From Sphingobacteriaceae bacterium (GTDB lineage Bacteria; Bacteroidota; Bacteroidia; Sphingobacteriales; Sphingobacteriaceae): a stretch of DNA of 32,850 nucleotides. Below, in pieces: positions 15,779 through 25,032 of the stretch. Numbering within the stretch: position 1 is the first letter of the stretch; each line of letters opens with the position of its first letter. Both the position numbers and the translations under genes were made by a program. Below the pieces are notes generated by a model. That model did not search any database. It worked only from the letters and a program-made list of their open reading frames with translations, and was not told the DNA's origin. The DNA lies in contig CANKAT010000033.1 of the NCBI GenBank assembly GCA_947479815.1, positions 1-32,850 of the forward strand. The letters are read 5' to 3'.

Positions 15779-16216
15779 ATGGCACATAAAAAAGGAGCCG
15801 GTAGTTCCAGAAACGGTCGCGAGTCACATAGCAAGCGTTTAGGTATTAAGATCTTCGGTGGTCAGGCTGCAATTGCAGGAAACATTATCGTGCGTCAGCG
15901 CGGTACAAAACATCATCCTGATAAGCATGTTGGAATTGGAAAAGACCATACTCTGTTTGCTTTAATTGATGGTACTGTATTTTTCAGAAAAAAATCTGAT
16001 GATAAATCTTATGTTTCTATCATCCCAAGAGAAGTTTCTGTAGTAGTAGAAGATGCAGCTCCTGTAAATGCTAAAAAAGTTTCTGTTCCAAAAGCAGTTG
16101 TAACTGAAGAAGTTGTTGAAGTTGCTGCAAAGCCAGCCCCTAAGAAAGCTGCTACTAAACCAGCTGCGAAAAAGGCCGCTGCTGATGAGAATGCTACTCC
16201 AACTGAAGAAGCATAA
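15779..16216 (+). CDS. rpmA: 50S ribosomal protein L27 with long C-terminal tail
   Basis: L27 sits near the peptidyl-transferase centre of the large subunit. The N-terminus [20 protein letters not shown] and the core [20 protein letters not shown] with [20 protein letters not shown] are canonical. There is no Firmicutes-type cleavable leader. The canonical domain ends near residue 93. The remaining ~50 residues (145 total) are a low-complexity Ala/Lys/Pro/Val tail ([17 protein letters not shown]) ending in acidic residues, so the protein is much longer than the usual 85-90 aa. An intrinsic terminator follows the stop. Confidence 0.96.
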   Translation: MAHKKGAGSSRNGRESHSKRLGIKIFGGQAAIAGNIIVRQRGTKHHPDKHVGIGKDHTLFALIDGTVFFRKKSDDKSYVSIIPREVSVVVEDAAPVNAKKVSVPKAVVTEEVVEVAAKPAPKKAATKPAAKKAAADENATPTEEA

Positions 16217-16245
16217 TCTGAATTCTAAAATTTTATAAATAGGAG

Positions 16246-16273
16246 AGCCCTGATGAGAATCAGGGCTTTTTTT
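16246..16273 (+). terminator. Intrinsic terminator after rpmA
   Basis: A perfect 9-bp stem AGCCCTGAT / ATCAGGGCT with a GAGA loop (16246-16267) runs straight into seven T (16267-16273). Its T run touches the stop codon of the convergent polyprenyl synthase gene. Confidence 0.9.
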
Positions 16274-17243
16274 AATTCTCTCTGATTAGCAATTGCTCTG
16301 CAAATCCTCTTAAGAGGTCTTTTTTGGAGCGATCTACCGAAATCTGATCCAAGGCTCTGAGAGCTTTATTAACATATTCTTCCATCTCTATTTCTGCAAG
16401 TTTTCTAACCTCGAGCAGGTTGTAAATAGATGTAATGGCTTCAACTTTAGCGAATGGGTCATCAGATCTATTTAACCATTGATCAATTTCAGATTTAGTA
16501 TTCCCTGTTGCAAGCTCCTTTGCTTTAATTAACATAAAGGTTTTTTTATTAGAGAGGATATCTCCTCCAACTTGTTTCCCGAATTTTTCAGGATTCCCAT
16601 ATACATCTAGTATATCATCCTGCAATTGGAAGGCAAGTCCGAGGTTTTCGCCGAATTCGTATAATAAATTTGCCTGATCTGGTACGGCTCCACCAATAAG
16701 AGCACCAATCTGCATACTTCCTGCAAGTAAAACTGCAGTTTTTTGCCGAATCATTTCAAGGTATTCAGGAAGGCTTACATCATCTCTCTTTTCAAAATTC
16801 ATGTCTGCCTGTTGCCCCTGGCATACACCTGAAGCCGTATCGCTGAAAATAGCGAGTACCTCTCTTAAAATACTATCATCTACCTTGATCATGAGTTTGT
16901 AGGCCTCTACAAACATCACATCTCCAGATAAAATAGCCGCACTTTCATTCCATTTGGCATGAACGGTTGGCTTACCTCTTCGAAGCGGGGCCTTATCCAT
17001 AATATCATCATGCATAAGCGTGAAATTATGGAATAGCTCGATACCAATTGCAGCATCTAAGGCTTTTAGCACAAGGCCATCAAACATCTCTGTAGCTATC
17101 AGAACCAACACCGGTCGCATGCGTTTGCCACCTAATTGCATCAGGTAACTGATGGGTTCATAAAGTTCCTCAGGTTGTTCGGTATATTTTGTATCGGCAA
17201 TTGCCTTATTAACCAGATGCTGAAGTTGTTCTATTGAATGCAT
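16272..17243 (-). CDS. Polyprenyl diphosphate synthase
   Basis: A 323-aa trans-isoprenyl diphosphate synthase that condenses isopentenyl diphosphate with an allylic primer. The first aspartate-rich motif is DDIMD (Asp79, Asp80, Asp83) with the downstream LRRGKPTVH. The second is DDILD (Asp209, Asp210, Asp213). GGKRMRP near residue 38 binds diphosphate. Phe74 lies five residues before the first motif, and the motif lacks the two-residue insertion of bacterial FPP synthases. By family rules this favours a short-to-medium product such as GGPP, but length cannot be read reliably. Possible uses are carotenoids or the quinone side chain. The gene is convergent with rpmA. Confidence 0.9.
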   Translation of the reverse strand: MHSIEQLQHLVNKAIADTKYTEQPEELYEPISYLMQLGGKRMRPVLVLIATEMFDGLVLKALDAAIGIELFHNFTLMHDDIMDKAPLRRGKPTVHAKWNESAAILSGDVMFVEAYKLMIKVDDSILREVLAIFSDTASGVCQGQQADMNFEKRDDVSLPEYLEMIRQKTAVLLAGSMQIGALIGGAVPDQANLLYEFGENLGLAFQLQDDILDVYGNPEKFGKQVGGDILSNKKTFMLIKAKELATGNTKSEIDQWLNRSDDPFAKVEAITSIYNLLEVRKLAEIEMEEYVNKALRALDQISVDRSKKDLLRGFAEQLLIREN

Positions 17244-17347
17244 TTATGAAAAATAGAATTTGCTACAAAATAAGTAAAAATCTTTAATCTAAGGTCTCTT
17301 TTGAGAGCCGCTTGTATCAAGAGAACAATACTAATGTATTTTAAAAA

Positions 17348-19480
17348 TCAATCTCTTACCAAGCTAAAATCTATCTGACGCTTCGCTAGATCAACTTTTT
17401 TCACAAGAATTTTAACTTCATCGCCAAGCTGATACTTTTTTTTTCTTCTCTGACCAATGATGCAGTAATTCTTTTCATCGAGTACATAAAAATCATCATT
17501 CAAATCTCGAAGGCGTATCATGCCTTCGCACTTATTTTCAATAATTTCAACATACATACCCCATTCTGTCAAACCAGATATGATACCGATATATTCCATT
17601 CCAACATTATTCTGCAGGAATTCAGCTTGTTTATATTTTACAGAAGCACGTTCAGCATCTGCAGCTTTCTTTTCCATCTGGGAAGAATGCATGGAGAACT
17701 TCTCATATTCATCTTCATTAACTGATTTTCCTCCGGCAAGGTAAAGTTCTAAAAGACGATGAACCATCACATCCGGATAACGGCGAATAGGAGAGGTAAA
17801 ATGTGTGTAATAATCAAATGCAAGTCCGTAATGGCTATGTTTTTTAGTCGTATACACTGCCTTAGCCATTGATCTGATTGCAAGTTTTGTAAGCACATTC
17901 TGCTCTTTTTTGCCTTCAACATCAGCCATTAAGAAATTAAGTGATTTTGCTGTTTCACGACCTGAGCTTATATCTATCTTATAACCAAATTTTAGAGCGA
18001 ACTGTGAAAAACTTAAGAGTGCATCTTCTTTAGGAGAATCATGTGAACGGTACACAAAGGTTAATTTTTGCTTGCCTTTACCTTTTTTAGCTATAAATTC
18101 TGCTACTTTCTTGTTTGCCAGTAGCATATAATCTTCAATGAGCTTATGTGCGTCTTTACGTTCTTTGGCGTATACTCCCAACGGTTTCCCATGCTCATCC
18201 AGATTGAATTTTACTTCAACACTTTCAAAACTTATTGCACCATGTTTAAATTTACGTTCTCTTAAAATATAAGCCAGTTCGTTTAATTTCAAAAGTTCTT
18301 CGCTATGTTTTCCGGTTTTATTTTCAAGAATCTCTTGAGCATCTTCATAACTAAACCGTGTATCTGAATGTATAATGGTTTTTCCAAACCATTGCTCAAC
18401 AACATTGGCCTCTTGATCAAGCTCAAATACTGCCGAGAAACAAAGTTTATCTTCATTAGGCCTCAAGGAGCACAATCCATTTGAAAGTCGCTCAGGAAGC
18501 ATAGGAATAACTCTATCAACAAGATAAACTGAGGTGCCACGCTCAAAAGCTTCTTTATCAAGTGCTGTACCTTGTTTTACATAATGTGATACATCAGCGA
18601 TATGAACACCAACCTCAACATTTCCATTGTCAAGTTTTCTAAATGAGATGGCATCGTCAAAGTCTTTTGCATCAGCAGGATCGATGGTAAAGGTTAATAT
18701 CTTACGGAAATCTCTTCTTTTGGCAATTTCTTCGGCAAGGATGATTTCTTCAATGGCTTCTGCCTGTTTTTCAACCTCATCCGGAAAGGCAAGTGGGAAG
18801 CCGTAATCAGCCAGGATGGCGTTCATTTCCGCATTATTCTCTCCTTGTTTTCCTAGCACATGCGTAATTTCTCCAATCGGATTTTTTGCATCTTCAGGCC
18901 AATCAACGATTCTTGCAATGGCTTTGTCTTTGTCTTTTGCTCCTTTTAGGCTATCAATGGGGATGAAGATATCATGCAGCATTTTGCGGTCGTCAGGTAT
19001 GAAGAATGCAAAACGATCGGACAGATTTACAATTCCCGTAAAATCCATTTTTGCCCTCTGTAATATCTCAACTACTTCGCCATCTTTTTTACGTCCTTTA
19101 TTTTTAGCATAGACATAAACCTTGACAATATCCCCATTCAGGGCATTACGCAGTTTACGAGGAGCTACATATATATCTTCTTCAAAGTCATCTTCACTTA
19201 CAATATATGCTGAACCATCAGAGGTCATATCCACCTTTCCGCTTACAAAAGTTTTTAATTGTTTGAGTATGAATTTCCCTTTTTCAGGTTCGTTTAGAAT
19301 TCCTTTTTTTGTTTCTTCTTTTAATATATCCAGGATTAAACCTCTTGATTCATCATCATGAAGGTTTAGTTTGGCTGCAACTTGTTTATAATTTAGAGGC
19401 TTATTGCCTGATTTTTCAAACACATCTGTGATGAGTTTGGTTAAAACCAGGTTAAAGCTATTTGATTTCTTTTTAGACAT
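17348..19480 (-). CDS. rnr: Ribonuclease R
   Basis: A 710-aa processive 3'-5' exoribonuclease of the RNase II/R family, acting on structured RNA in decay and rRNA quality control. An N-terminal winged-helix region (about 1-75) is followed by cold-shock domains (about 75-240). The RNB catalytic domain opens with TIDPADAKDFDDAISF (Asp267, Asp273, Asp275 and Asp276 for the metal site), then GVHIADVSHYV and later YTHFTSPIRRYPDVMVHRLL. The C-terminal S1 domain covers about residues 630-710. The basic N-terminus is present and the family residues appear complete. It lies 104 bp upstream of the polyprenyl synthase gene on the same strand. Confidence 0.95.
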   Translation of the reverse strand: MSKKKSNSFNLVLTKLITDVFEKSGNKPLNYKQVAAKLNLHDDESRGLILDILKEETKKGILNEPEKGKFILKQLKTFVSGKVDMTSDGSAYIVSEDDFEEDIYVAPRKLRNALNGDIVKVYVYAKNKGRKKDGEVVEILQRAKMDFTGIVNLSDRFAFFIPDDRKMLHDIFIPIDSLKGAKDKDKAIARIVDWPEDAKNPIGEITHVLGKQGENNAEMNAILADYGFPLAFPDEVEKQAEAIEEIILAEEIAKRRDFRKILTFTIDPADAKDFDDAISFRKLDNGNVEVGVHIADVSHYVKQGTALDKEAFERGTSVYLVDRVIPMLPERLSNGLCSLRPNEDKLCFSAVFELDQEANVVEQWFGKTIIHSDTRFSYEDAQEILENKTGKHSEELLKLNELAYILRERKFKHGAISFESVEVKFNLDEHGKPLGVYAKERKDAHKLIEDYMLLANKKVAEFIAKKGKGKQKLTFVYRSHDSPKEDALLSFSQFALKFGYKIDISSGRETAKSLNFLMADVEGKKEQNVLTKLAIRSMAKAVYTTKKHSHYGLAFDYYTHFTSPIRRYPDVMVHRLLELYLAGGKSVNEDEYEKFSMHSSQMEKKAADAERASVKYKQAEFLQNNVGMEYIGIISGLTEWGMYVEIIENKCEGMIRLRDLNDDFYVLDEKNYCIIGQRRKKKYQLGDEVKILVKKVDLAKRQIDFSLVRD

Positions 19481-19576
19481 TTTTACTAATTTTTTTAAAG
19501 ATAAGGCTTCGCCGTAAATAAAAGCCTGCCTAATAATTTGATAACATAACTATAACCGCTTTGATTATTGGGCTTG

Positions 19577-20290
19577 TTAGTTAACTAGAGTGATATCCTC
19601 ATCAGAAAGTATTGGGAGAGACTTGAAACGAAGTAAAATCCGGGCTGTTGTGATGACATCTTTTTCACAATAAACTCGAATCCTTTCTAGATCATTCTCT
19701 TTCCAGTAAACCCCATTAACCATGCTTCCATCAATGTCATCTTTCGGACTTGGTATATTGAATACTGCGGCCAAAAGTTTAAGTGAGGTATAGTTTTTGA
19801 AATCTCCGAATTTCCATAGTTCCATGGTATCGAGGTGCATGATCTCCCATGGTTTTTTGCCATGAAGGTTTAACTGAGTAGGCATTTGCAATCCATTGAT
19901 CAAGATTCTGCGGCATAAATAGGGAAAATCAAATTCTTTTCCATTGTGAGCGCATAGGACAAGGGAATCTGCCTGGGTTTTTAATAAGGCTATAAATGAT
20001 TGTAAAACAACTTTTTCTTCATCTCCATAGAATGATTTAACACGAAGAGATATGTTTTTGTTTTTTTTTGAAAAGATTCCTACAGATATACAGATTATCT
20101 TTCCAAATTCTGCTAATATTCCACCACGAGCATAAAAATCGGAAGGGCTTTCACCATCTTTGCGCTGAAACCTGGTTTTTTGCTCCCATAACTCCTGGAA
20201 ATCAACTGGCAGTTCTTCAAATGATGGATATTGCGGAACAGTTTCTATGTCGAGTACCAGAACCTGTTGCAGATCAATGTTTTCTAGCAT
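19577..20290 (-). CDS. DEDDy 3'-5' exonuclease related to the PolB exonuclease domain
   Basis: A 237-aa stand-alone DnaQ-fold nuclease. Motif ExoI is LDIETVP (Asp14, Glu16), ExoII is HNGKEFDFPYL (Asp121), and ExoIII is YCEKD (Tyr207, Asp211), which makes it the DEDDy type. The arrangement fits the predicted 3'-5' exonucleases related to the DNA polymerase B proofreading domain (PF10108 as remembered). A role in DNA repair or processing is likely but undefined. It is on the same strand as rnr and 96 bp from it. The metal ligands appear intact. Confidence 0.85.
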   Translation of the reverse strand: MLENIDLQQVLVLDIETVPQYPSFEELPVDFQELWEQKTRFQRKDGESPSDFYARGGILAEFGKIICISVGIFSKKNKNISLRVKSFYGDEEKVVLQSFIALLKTQADSLVLCAHNGKEFDFPYLCRRILINGLQMPTQLNLHGKKPWEIMHLDTMELWKFGDFKNYTSLKLLAAVFNIPSPKDDIDGSMVNGVYWKENDLERIRVYCEKDVITTARILLRFKSLPILSDEDITLVN

Positions 20291-20381
20291 AGAGATATTG
20301 GGTTCATAAAGGTTAAGCTACACTATTCCTCTGTTATTTAATACTTTATTGAGTAAACGGTCAGCCTAGTTCATGTATTAG

Positions 20382-20786
20382 TTATCCAATCATTACACCC
20401 GGTTTGTTCAATAGGGGTATCCGGGTCATATTGGTATCAATAATACTTTCAGGGACGAAAATAAATTTTTTATCAAAGATTTGTTTGCCGATGTAATAAC
20501 TCAACCAATATTCATTGGTTAATCCAAACACCTGTTCATCTATAAGTTCTATCTCTGCAAATGATTTTGAAGGAACATTACCTATTGAATGTCTCAGAAT
20601 CGATGTTTTTATTTTCTCGCCGTTTTTTTCTCCATACCCCTTAGAACTTACCAGCACAGTTTCAAGAGCCTCATTCTTCAAGTTGATTAAATACACTTTC
20701 CAAAGTTTGGATTCCGGGGTGGCCGATTCCATAACGATAGCTATAGCTATATTTTCGACTATGTTTTCAGGAAGATCTTTTTTCAT
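20382..20786 (-). CDS. Conserved hypothetical protein, 134 aa
   Basis: A small soluble alpha/beta protein. It has an N-terminal PENIVENIAIAIVMES strand, WKVYLINLKNEALETVLVSS, a central KTSILRH and EQVFGLTNEYWLSYYIGKQI, ending with IPLLNKPGVMIG. I recall close homologues across Bacteroidota, some apparently misannotated as a phenylalanyl-tRNA synthetase subunit; nothing here resembles a synthetase catalytic core. No signal peptide or membrane segment. It is on the same strand as topA, 74 bp downstream, and may be co-transcribed with it. Confidence 0.75.
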   Translation of the reverse strand: MKKDLPENIVENIAIAIVMESATPESKLWKVYLINLKNEALETVLVSSKGYGEKNGEKIKTSILRHSIGNVPSKSFAEIELIDEQVFGLTNEYWLSYYIGKQIFDKKFIFVPESIIDTNMTRIPLLNKPGVMIG

Positions 20787-20860
20787 CAGAATATAATTGT
20801 TATTAAACCAGCTAAAGGTTTAATAAAAAGCAAAGATTTGAAAAAAACAGCGTAACTATT

Positions 20861-23446
20861 TTATTTTGTTACAAGGCGTTTAGCTGGTTTTTTCTTTACA
20901 GGAGATTTTTTTGCAGTCTTCTTAGCTTTTACTGTAAACGCATCTGGAATTTGATCTGTAATCAGTTTTTTTACTGTTTCAAGCGAAAGCTGGGAAAGAT
21001 CTTCAGCTGTATATTTATCTTTTGTAACTGGATTTTTGCCAAGTTTCAGCATTTCTTTTTGAAAACGAATGAATGGTCCCCATCTGCCGTTTTCAATGGC
21101 AATCTTTTCAGTTGGCCATTCCTGGATAAAACGATTGGCTTCTTTCTCAATTTTTTTACTAATCAGTTCATCTATTTCAGCTTGACCTAGAGTGTCAAAA
21201 TTATACCTTACAGGGACATTGATATAGAGGTTATTCCATTTAATGAATGGTCCGAAACGTCCTTTACCTTTAGTTACAGGCAATTCCTGGAAATGTGTAA
21301 TAGGAGCATCTGCAATATTTTTTTCATTAATAAGCTCTACTGCACGATCTAAATTAACTGCTAAAGGATCTTCCCCCTTAGGTAATGAAATGAAACTTTC
21401 ACCCCATTTAATATAAGGGCCAAAGCGTCCAACACCAACACTTAACTCTTTTTCCTGATAGGCTTCTAAATGAAATGGAAGTTTAAAAAGATCAAGCGCA
21501 TCTTCTAAAGAAATGCTTTCGATCATTTGCCCTGATCGCAGACTAGCATACCTCGGTTTTTCGTCTTCCTCCTGCTCTGCTGATTCACCAATTTGGACAA
21601 ATGGACCATAACGACCTATACGAACAGATATTTTTTTACCACTTTCAGGATCATGACCTAATTCACGTTCACCACTTGCACGGTTTGCATTTTGTAAAGT
21701 ACTTTCAACTTCTAAATGGAAAGGGTTGTAGAAGGAGCGGAGCATCTCTGTCCAGTTTTTCAATCCCTGCGCTATTTCATCAAATTCTTTCTCAACTTTT
21801 GCGGTGAAATTAAAATCTACGATCCCATTAAAGTGTTCAACCAAGAAATCATTTACTACCGCACCAATATCAGTTGGAAAAAGTTTACTTTTTTCTGCAC
21901 CGGTATTTTCTGTCTTTTTTGTTGCGTTGATTTGACCATCTTTAAGGCTGATCGACTGAAACAAACGTTGTTTTCCTTCGCGATCTTCTTTAACAACATA
22001 TCCACGATTCTGTATAGTGGAAATCGTTGGTGCATAAGTTGATGGACGACCAATGCCAAGCTCTTCAAGCTTTTTAACAAGGCTTGCTTCTGTATAACGT
22101 GCCGGAGGTCTTGAATATCGCTCTGTGGCGTTCATTTCACGCAAATTAAGCGTTTGCCCTTTGGCTAATGGAGGTAGGATGGAGTTATCATTATCTTCAT
22201 CTAAGTTGATTTCTGCGTCTTCATCGTCAGTTGACTCCATATACACTTTTAGGAAACCATCGAACTTCATCACTTCACCATTAGCAACAAACTCCTCGCT
22301 GCGGGAGGAAATACTGATTTTAGCCGTAGTTTTTTCAAAATTGGCTTCAGACATTTGTGAAGCAATGGAACGTTTCCAAATCAGATCATATAATCTTTGT
22401 TCTGATGAGTCGCCACTGGTGGTATGCTGTTCAAAATAAGTAGGACGAATAGCTTCATGAGCTTCCTGAGCGCCAGCCGATTTGGTTTTATATTTTCTTA
22501 ACTGATGGTATTTTTCTCCATAAGCAGATTTTATCTCTGCTGCAGCAGCATTTAATGCAGTATCCGATAAGTTTACGGAATCGGTACGCATATACGTGAT
22601 TTTTCCACTTTCGTATAATTTTTGCGCCACTTGCATAGTTCTTGCAACTGAAAAGCCTAACTTTCTGCTGGCTTCCTGTTGCAGGGTTGAGGTTGTAAAT
22701 GGAGCCGACGGACTTCTTTTTGTGGGTCTGGTTTCTAGGCTTCTTACCGTATAAACTGCATTTATGCAATCTTTCAGGAAATTTTCTGCTTCAGGTGCCT
22801 TTTCAAAACGTTCGGGTAGTTCAGCTCTGAATAGTTCTTTTAGTTTATCGGTATAAAAAAGTGCTACGACTTTGAATGCGGCTGTAGCTGTAAATTTATT
22901 TACTTCGCGCTCTCTGTCAACAATCAAACGAACTGCAACAGATTGCACACGACCGGCAGAAAGAGACGGTTTTACTTTTTTCCAAAGTACTGGGGATAAC
23001 TCAAATCCTACTAAACGATCTAAAACACGTCTTGCTTGTTGAGCATAAACTAAATTATAATCTATTTTTCTTGGTGATTCAATGGCTTTAAGAATAGCAC
23101 TTTTAGTAATCTCATGGAAAACAATACGCTTGGTTTGATCTTCTTTCAAGCCTAATGTTTCAAAAAGGTGCCATGAAATTGCTTCTCCCTCCCGGTCCTC
23201 ATCCGATGCAAGCCATACCATTTCTGCATCCTTAGCTAATTTCTTTAATTCATTGACAACTGCTTTTTTATCGGATGGAACTTCATAGCGCTGTTCGAAA
23301 TTATGGCTAACATCAATGGCGTCATCGGTCTTGATTAGGTCACGAATATGACCATAGCTTGATTTAACAAGAAAATCTTTTCCAAGGTACCCTTCAATTG
23401 TTTTCGCCTTAGCCGGCGACTCAACAATAAGTAAATTTTTAGCCAT
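20861..23446 (-). CDS. topA: DNA topoisomerase I (type IA)
   Basis: An 861-aa enzyme that relaxes negative supercoils. The N-terminal Toprim domain has LLIVESPAKAKTIEGYLG and SDEDREGEAISW. The active-site Tyr285 is in KITYMRTDSVNLS. The fold continues through ARYTEASLVKKLEELGIGRP, then STYAPTISTIQNRGYV. The C-terminus lacks Cys4 zinc ribbons. It instead has several GRFGPFIKW-type repeats (about residues 600-800), as in other Bacteroidota and actinobacterial TopA, followed by a Lys-rich tail (KTAKKSPVKKKPAKR). The ATG is preceded by promoter-like boxes, and the gene is likely monocistronic or linked to the downstream 134-aa gene. Confidence 0.96.
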   Translation of the reverse strand: MAKNLLIVESPAKAKTIEGYLGKDFLVKSSYGHIRDLIKTDDAIDVSHNFEQRYEVPSDKKAVVNELKKLAKDAEMVWLASDEDREGEAISWHLFETLGLKEDQTKRIVFHEITKSAILKAIESPRKIDYNLVYAQQARRVLDRLVGFELSPVLWKKVKPSLSAGRVQSVAVRLIVDREREVNKFTATAAFKVVALFYTDKLKELFRAELPERFEKAPEAENFLKDCINAVYTVRSLETRPTKRSPSAPFTTSTLQQEASRKLGFSVARTMQVAQKLYESGKITYMRTDSVNLSDTALNAAAAEIKSAYGEKYHQLRKYKTKSAGAQEAHEAIRPTYFEQHTTSGDSSEQRLYDLIWKRSIASQMSEANFEKTTAKISISSRSEEFVANGEVMKFDGFLKVYMESTDDEDAEINLDEDNDNSILPPLAKGQTLNLREMNATERYSRPPARYTEASLVKKLEELGIGRPSTYAPTISTIQNRGYVVKEDREGKQRLFQSISLKDGQINATKKTENTGAEKSKLFPTDIGAVVNDFLVEHFNGIVDFNFTAKVEKEFDEIAQGLKNWTEMLRSFYNPFHLEVESTLQNANRASGERELGHDPESGKKISVRIGRYGPFVQIGESAEQEEDEKPRYASLRSGQMIESISLEDALDLFKLPFHLEAYQEKELSVGVGRFGPYIKWGESFISLPKGEDPLAVNLDRAVELINEKNIADAPITHFQELPVTKGKGRFGPFIKWNNLYINVPVRYNFDTLGQAEIDELISKKIEKEANRFIQEWPTEKIAIENGRWGPFIRFQKEMLKLGKNPVTKDKYTAEDLSQLSLETVKKLITDQIPDAFTVKAKKTAKKSPVKKKPAKRLVTK

Positions 23447-23452
23447 TCAGTT

Positions 23453-23497
23453 CAAAGATATAATGCAAATAAAGGTATTATTAAAGGGAATGACAAA
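23453..23497 (-). promoter_or_regulatory. Candidate topA promoter region
   Basis: On the minus strand, TTTG (23497-23494), a 20-bp spacer and TTTATTTG (23473-23466, one mismatch to TAnnTTTG) have correct spacing. An exact TATCTTTG lies closer, at 23460-23453, only 6 bp before the ATG. The first pair is the more plausible promoter. Confidence 0.35.
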
Positions 23498-23587
23498 TTA
23501 GTCATTTGCAAAATCGCAGAATACATGCTAAAATAGGACAAAATTCAAGAGGAAATAAAATTCGTATACGCTAATTACCTGAAAATT

Positions 23588-24676
23588 TTATACTAGAAAA
23601 CCACCGCCAAGGAGATCGTTACCTTCATAAAATACAGCCGATTGTCCAGGAGCAATACCTGATACCGAATGATGGAAATTTATTTTAATGGTATCTCCAT
23701 CCTGCACCAGAGTACTCATAGCACCTGCATCTTTATATCTGATCTTGGTTATTGCATCCATAGGCTCAGAGATATTTTCATATTTAACCAGATTAATATT
23801 TCTGACCATCGCTTCTGATTTTTCAAGCTCTTCGATGGTGCCTAGCATAACTGTATTGCTTTCAGGTAGAATTCTAGTTACGAACATGGGGTGTCCAAAC
23901 GCAAGGCCTAATCCTTTACGTTGTCCTATAGTATAGAATGGGTATCCCTGATGTTTCCCGGCAATACTACCATCGCTAAGCATAAAGTTTCCTGGGCCGA
24001 TGCGTTCGTCCAAATCATCTACTTTATTCCTTAAAAAAGATCTATAATCATTATCTGGCACAAAGCAGATTTCATAACTTTCAGATTTGTTGGCTAGTTC
24101 AAGTTGGCCCATATCTTTAGCCATTTGTCTGATTTCAGATTTCGCGAAGCTTCCTAGAGGAAAGCGGGTACGGGCCAGGTTTTCTTGAGAAACACCCCAT
24201 AGCACATAAGATTGATCTTTATGTTCATCTTTTCCTTTAGAAATCACATAGCGGCCACTGTCCTGAACACGAATATTAGCATAATGTCCGGTAGCTATAA
24301 ATTCACAATCAAGTTTATCAGCACGTTTTAGTAAGGCCTCCCACTTGATATGGGTATTGCATAAAACACAGGGGTTAGGGGTTCTGCCTGATAAATATTC
24401 ATCAACGAAGTTATCAATCACAAAATCACCAAATTCACTTCTGATGTCAAGTATATAATGTGGGAATCCATAAGCAACAGCTAATGCACGGGCATCATTA
24501 ATACTATCCAGACTGCAGCATCCAGTTTCTTTAGAAGAGCCCCCCGAAGAGGCATAGTCCCAGGTTTTCATGGTTAGCCCGATCACCTCATAGCCCTGCT
24601 CGTGAAGCATTACTGCTGCTACCGAACTGTCTACTCCGCCACTCATGGCAACCAATACTCTACCTCTTTTACTCAT
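23588..24676 (-). CDS. mnmA: tRNA-specific 2-thiouridylase MnmA
   Basis: A 362-aa cytoplasmic enzyme that inserts sulfur at C2 of wobble uridine 34 in Lys, Glu and Gln tRNAs. The PP-loop is SGGVDSS (residues 12-18). The catalytic cysteines are Cys106 in NPCVLCN and Cys204 in YEICFV. GHYA (130-133) and YVLWGVSQ are also typical. The C-terminal beta-barrel reads SGIAPGQSAVFYEGNDLLGG. Length is as expected. It stands alone on the minus strand, 141 bp from topA. Confidence 0.96.
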   Translation of the reverse strand: MSKRGRVLVAMSGGVDSSVAAVMLHEQGYEVIGLTMKTWDYASSGGSSKETGCCSLDSINDARALAVAYGFPHYILDIRSEFGDFVIDNFVDEYLSGRTPNPCVLCNTHIKWEALLKRADKLDCEFIATGHYANIRVQDSGRYVISKGKDEHKDQSYVLWGVSQENLARTRFPLGSFAKSEIRQMAKDMGQLELANKSESYEICFVPDNDYRSFLRNKVDDLDERIGPGNFMLSDGSIAGKHQGYPFYTIGQRKGLGLAFGHPMFVTRILPESNTVMLGTIEELEKSEAMVRNINLVKYENISEPMDAITKIRYKDAGAMSTLVQDGDTIKINFHHSVSGIAPGQSAVFYEGNDLLGGGFLV

Positions 24677-25032
24677 TGAAATTTTTAGACCACTAGTATG
24701 CGTTCTTTTAAATTATTTGCAAAGATAAGGCTTTATTGACTATTCTGACAGGCAGACGGTCAAAGTGGAGTAAATTATACAATTTGCTAGTTTATTTTCA
24801 GAAAATTGGGAAGATGATTAGTATTTATTAATAATATAAATGCATATAAATAATTGATTAACAATATCTTATATAAATAGATAATTGCAATATTTACAAA
24901 TTCTTTGATGTACCCATTTATTCTCTTGTCAATTTATTTGGGGTGAACACAGCAGCTCTAAGGCTAAATTTTATTCAGCTAATAATTTCAAATTTGAGTC
25001 ATGTTAATGACTGATAAACTAGTTAAACCTCT
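24677..25032. other. Gene-free AT-rich gap of 356 bp
   Basis: This gap between mnmA and the glycoside hydrolase gene holds the mnmA -7 box near its left end and a small hairpin (AGTCAT / ATGACT, loop GTTA, 24997-25012) 20 bp after the hydrolase stop. The hairpin has no T run, so it is at best a weak terminator. The rest is very AT-rich without a coding frame that I can support. Confidence 0.6.
24720..24727 (-). promoter_or_regulatory. Putative -7 box for mnmA
   Basis: TATCTTTG on the minus strand matches TAnnTTTG exactly, 43 bp before the mnmA ATG. No TTTG is present at the expected -33 distance. Confidence 0.4.

Noticed and set aside
21856-22769. Several 70-110 codon ORFs on both strands within topA
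   Set aside because: They are frame shadows of topA, which is complete, and have no independent support.
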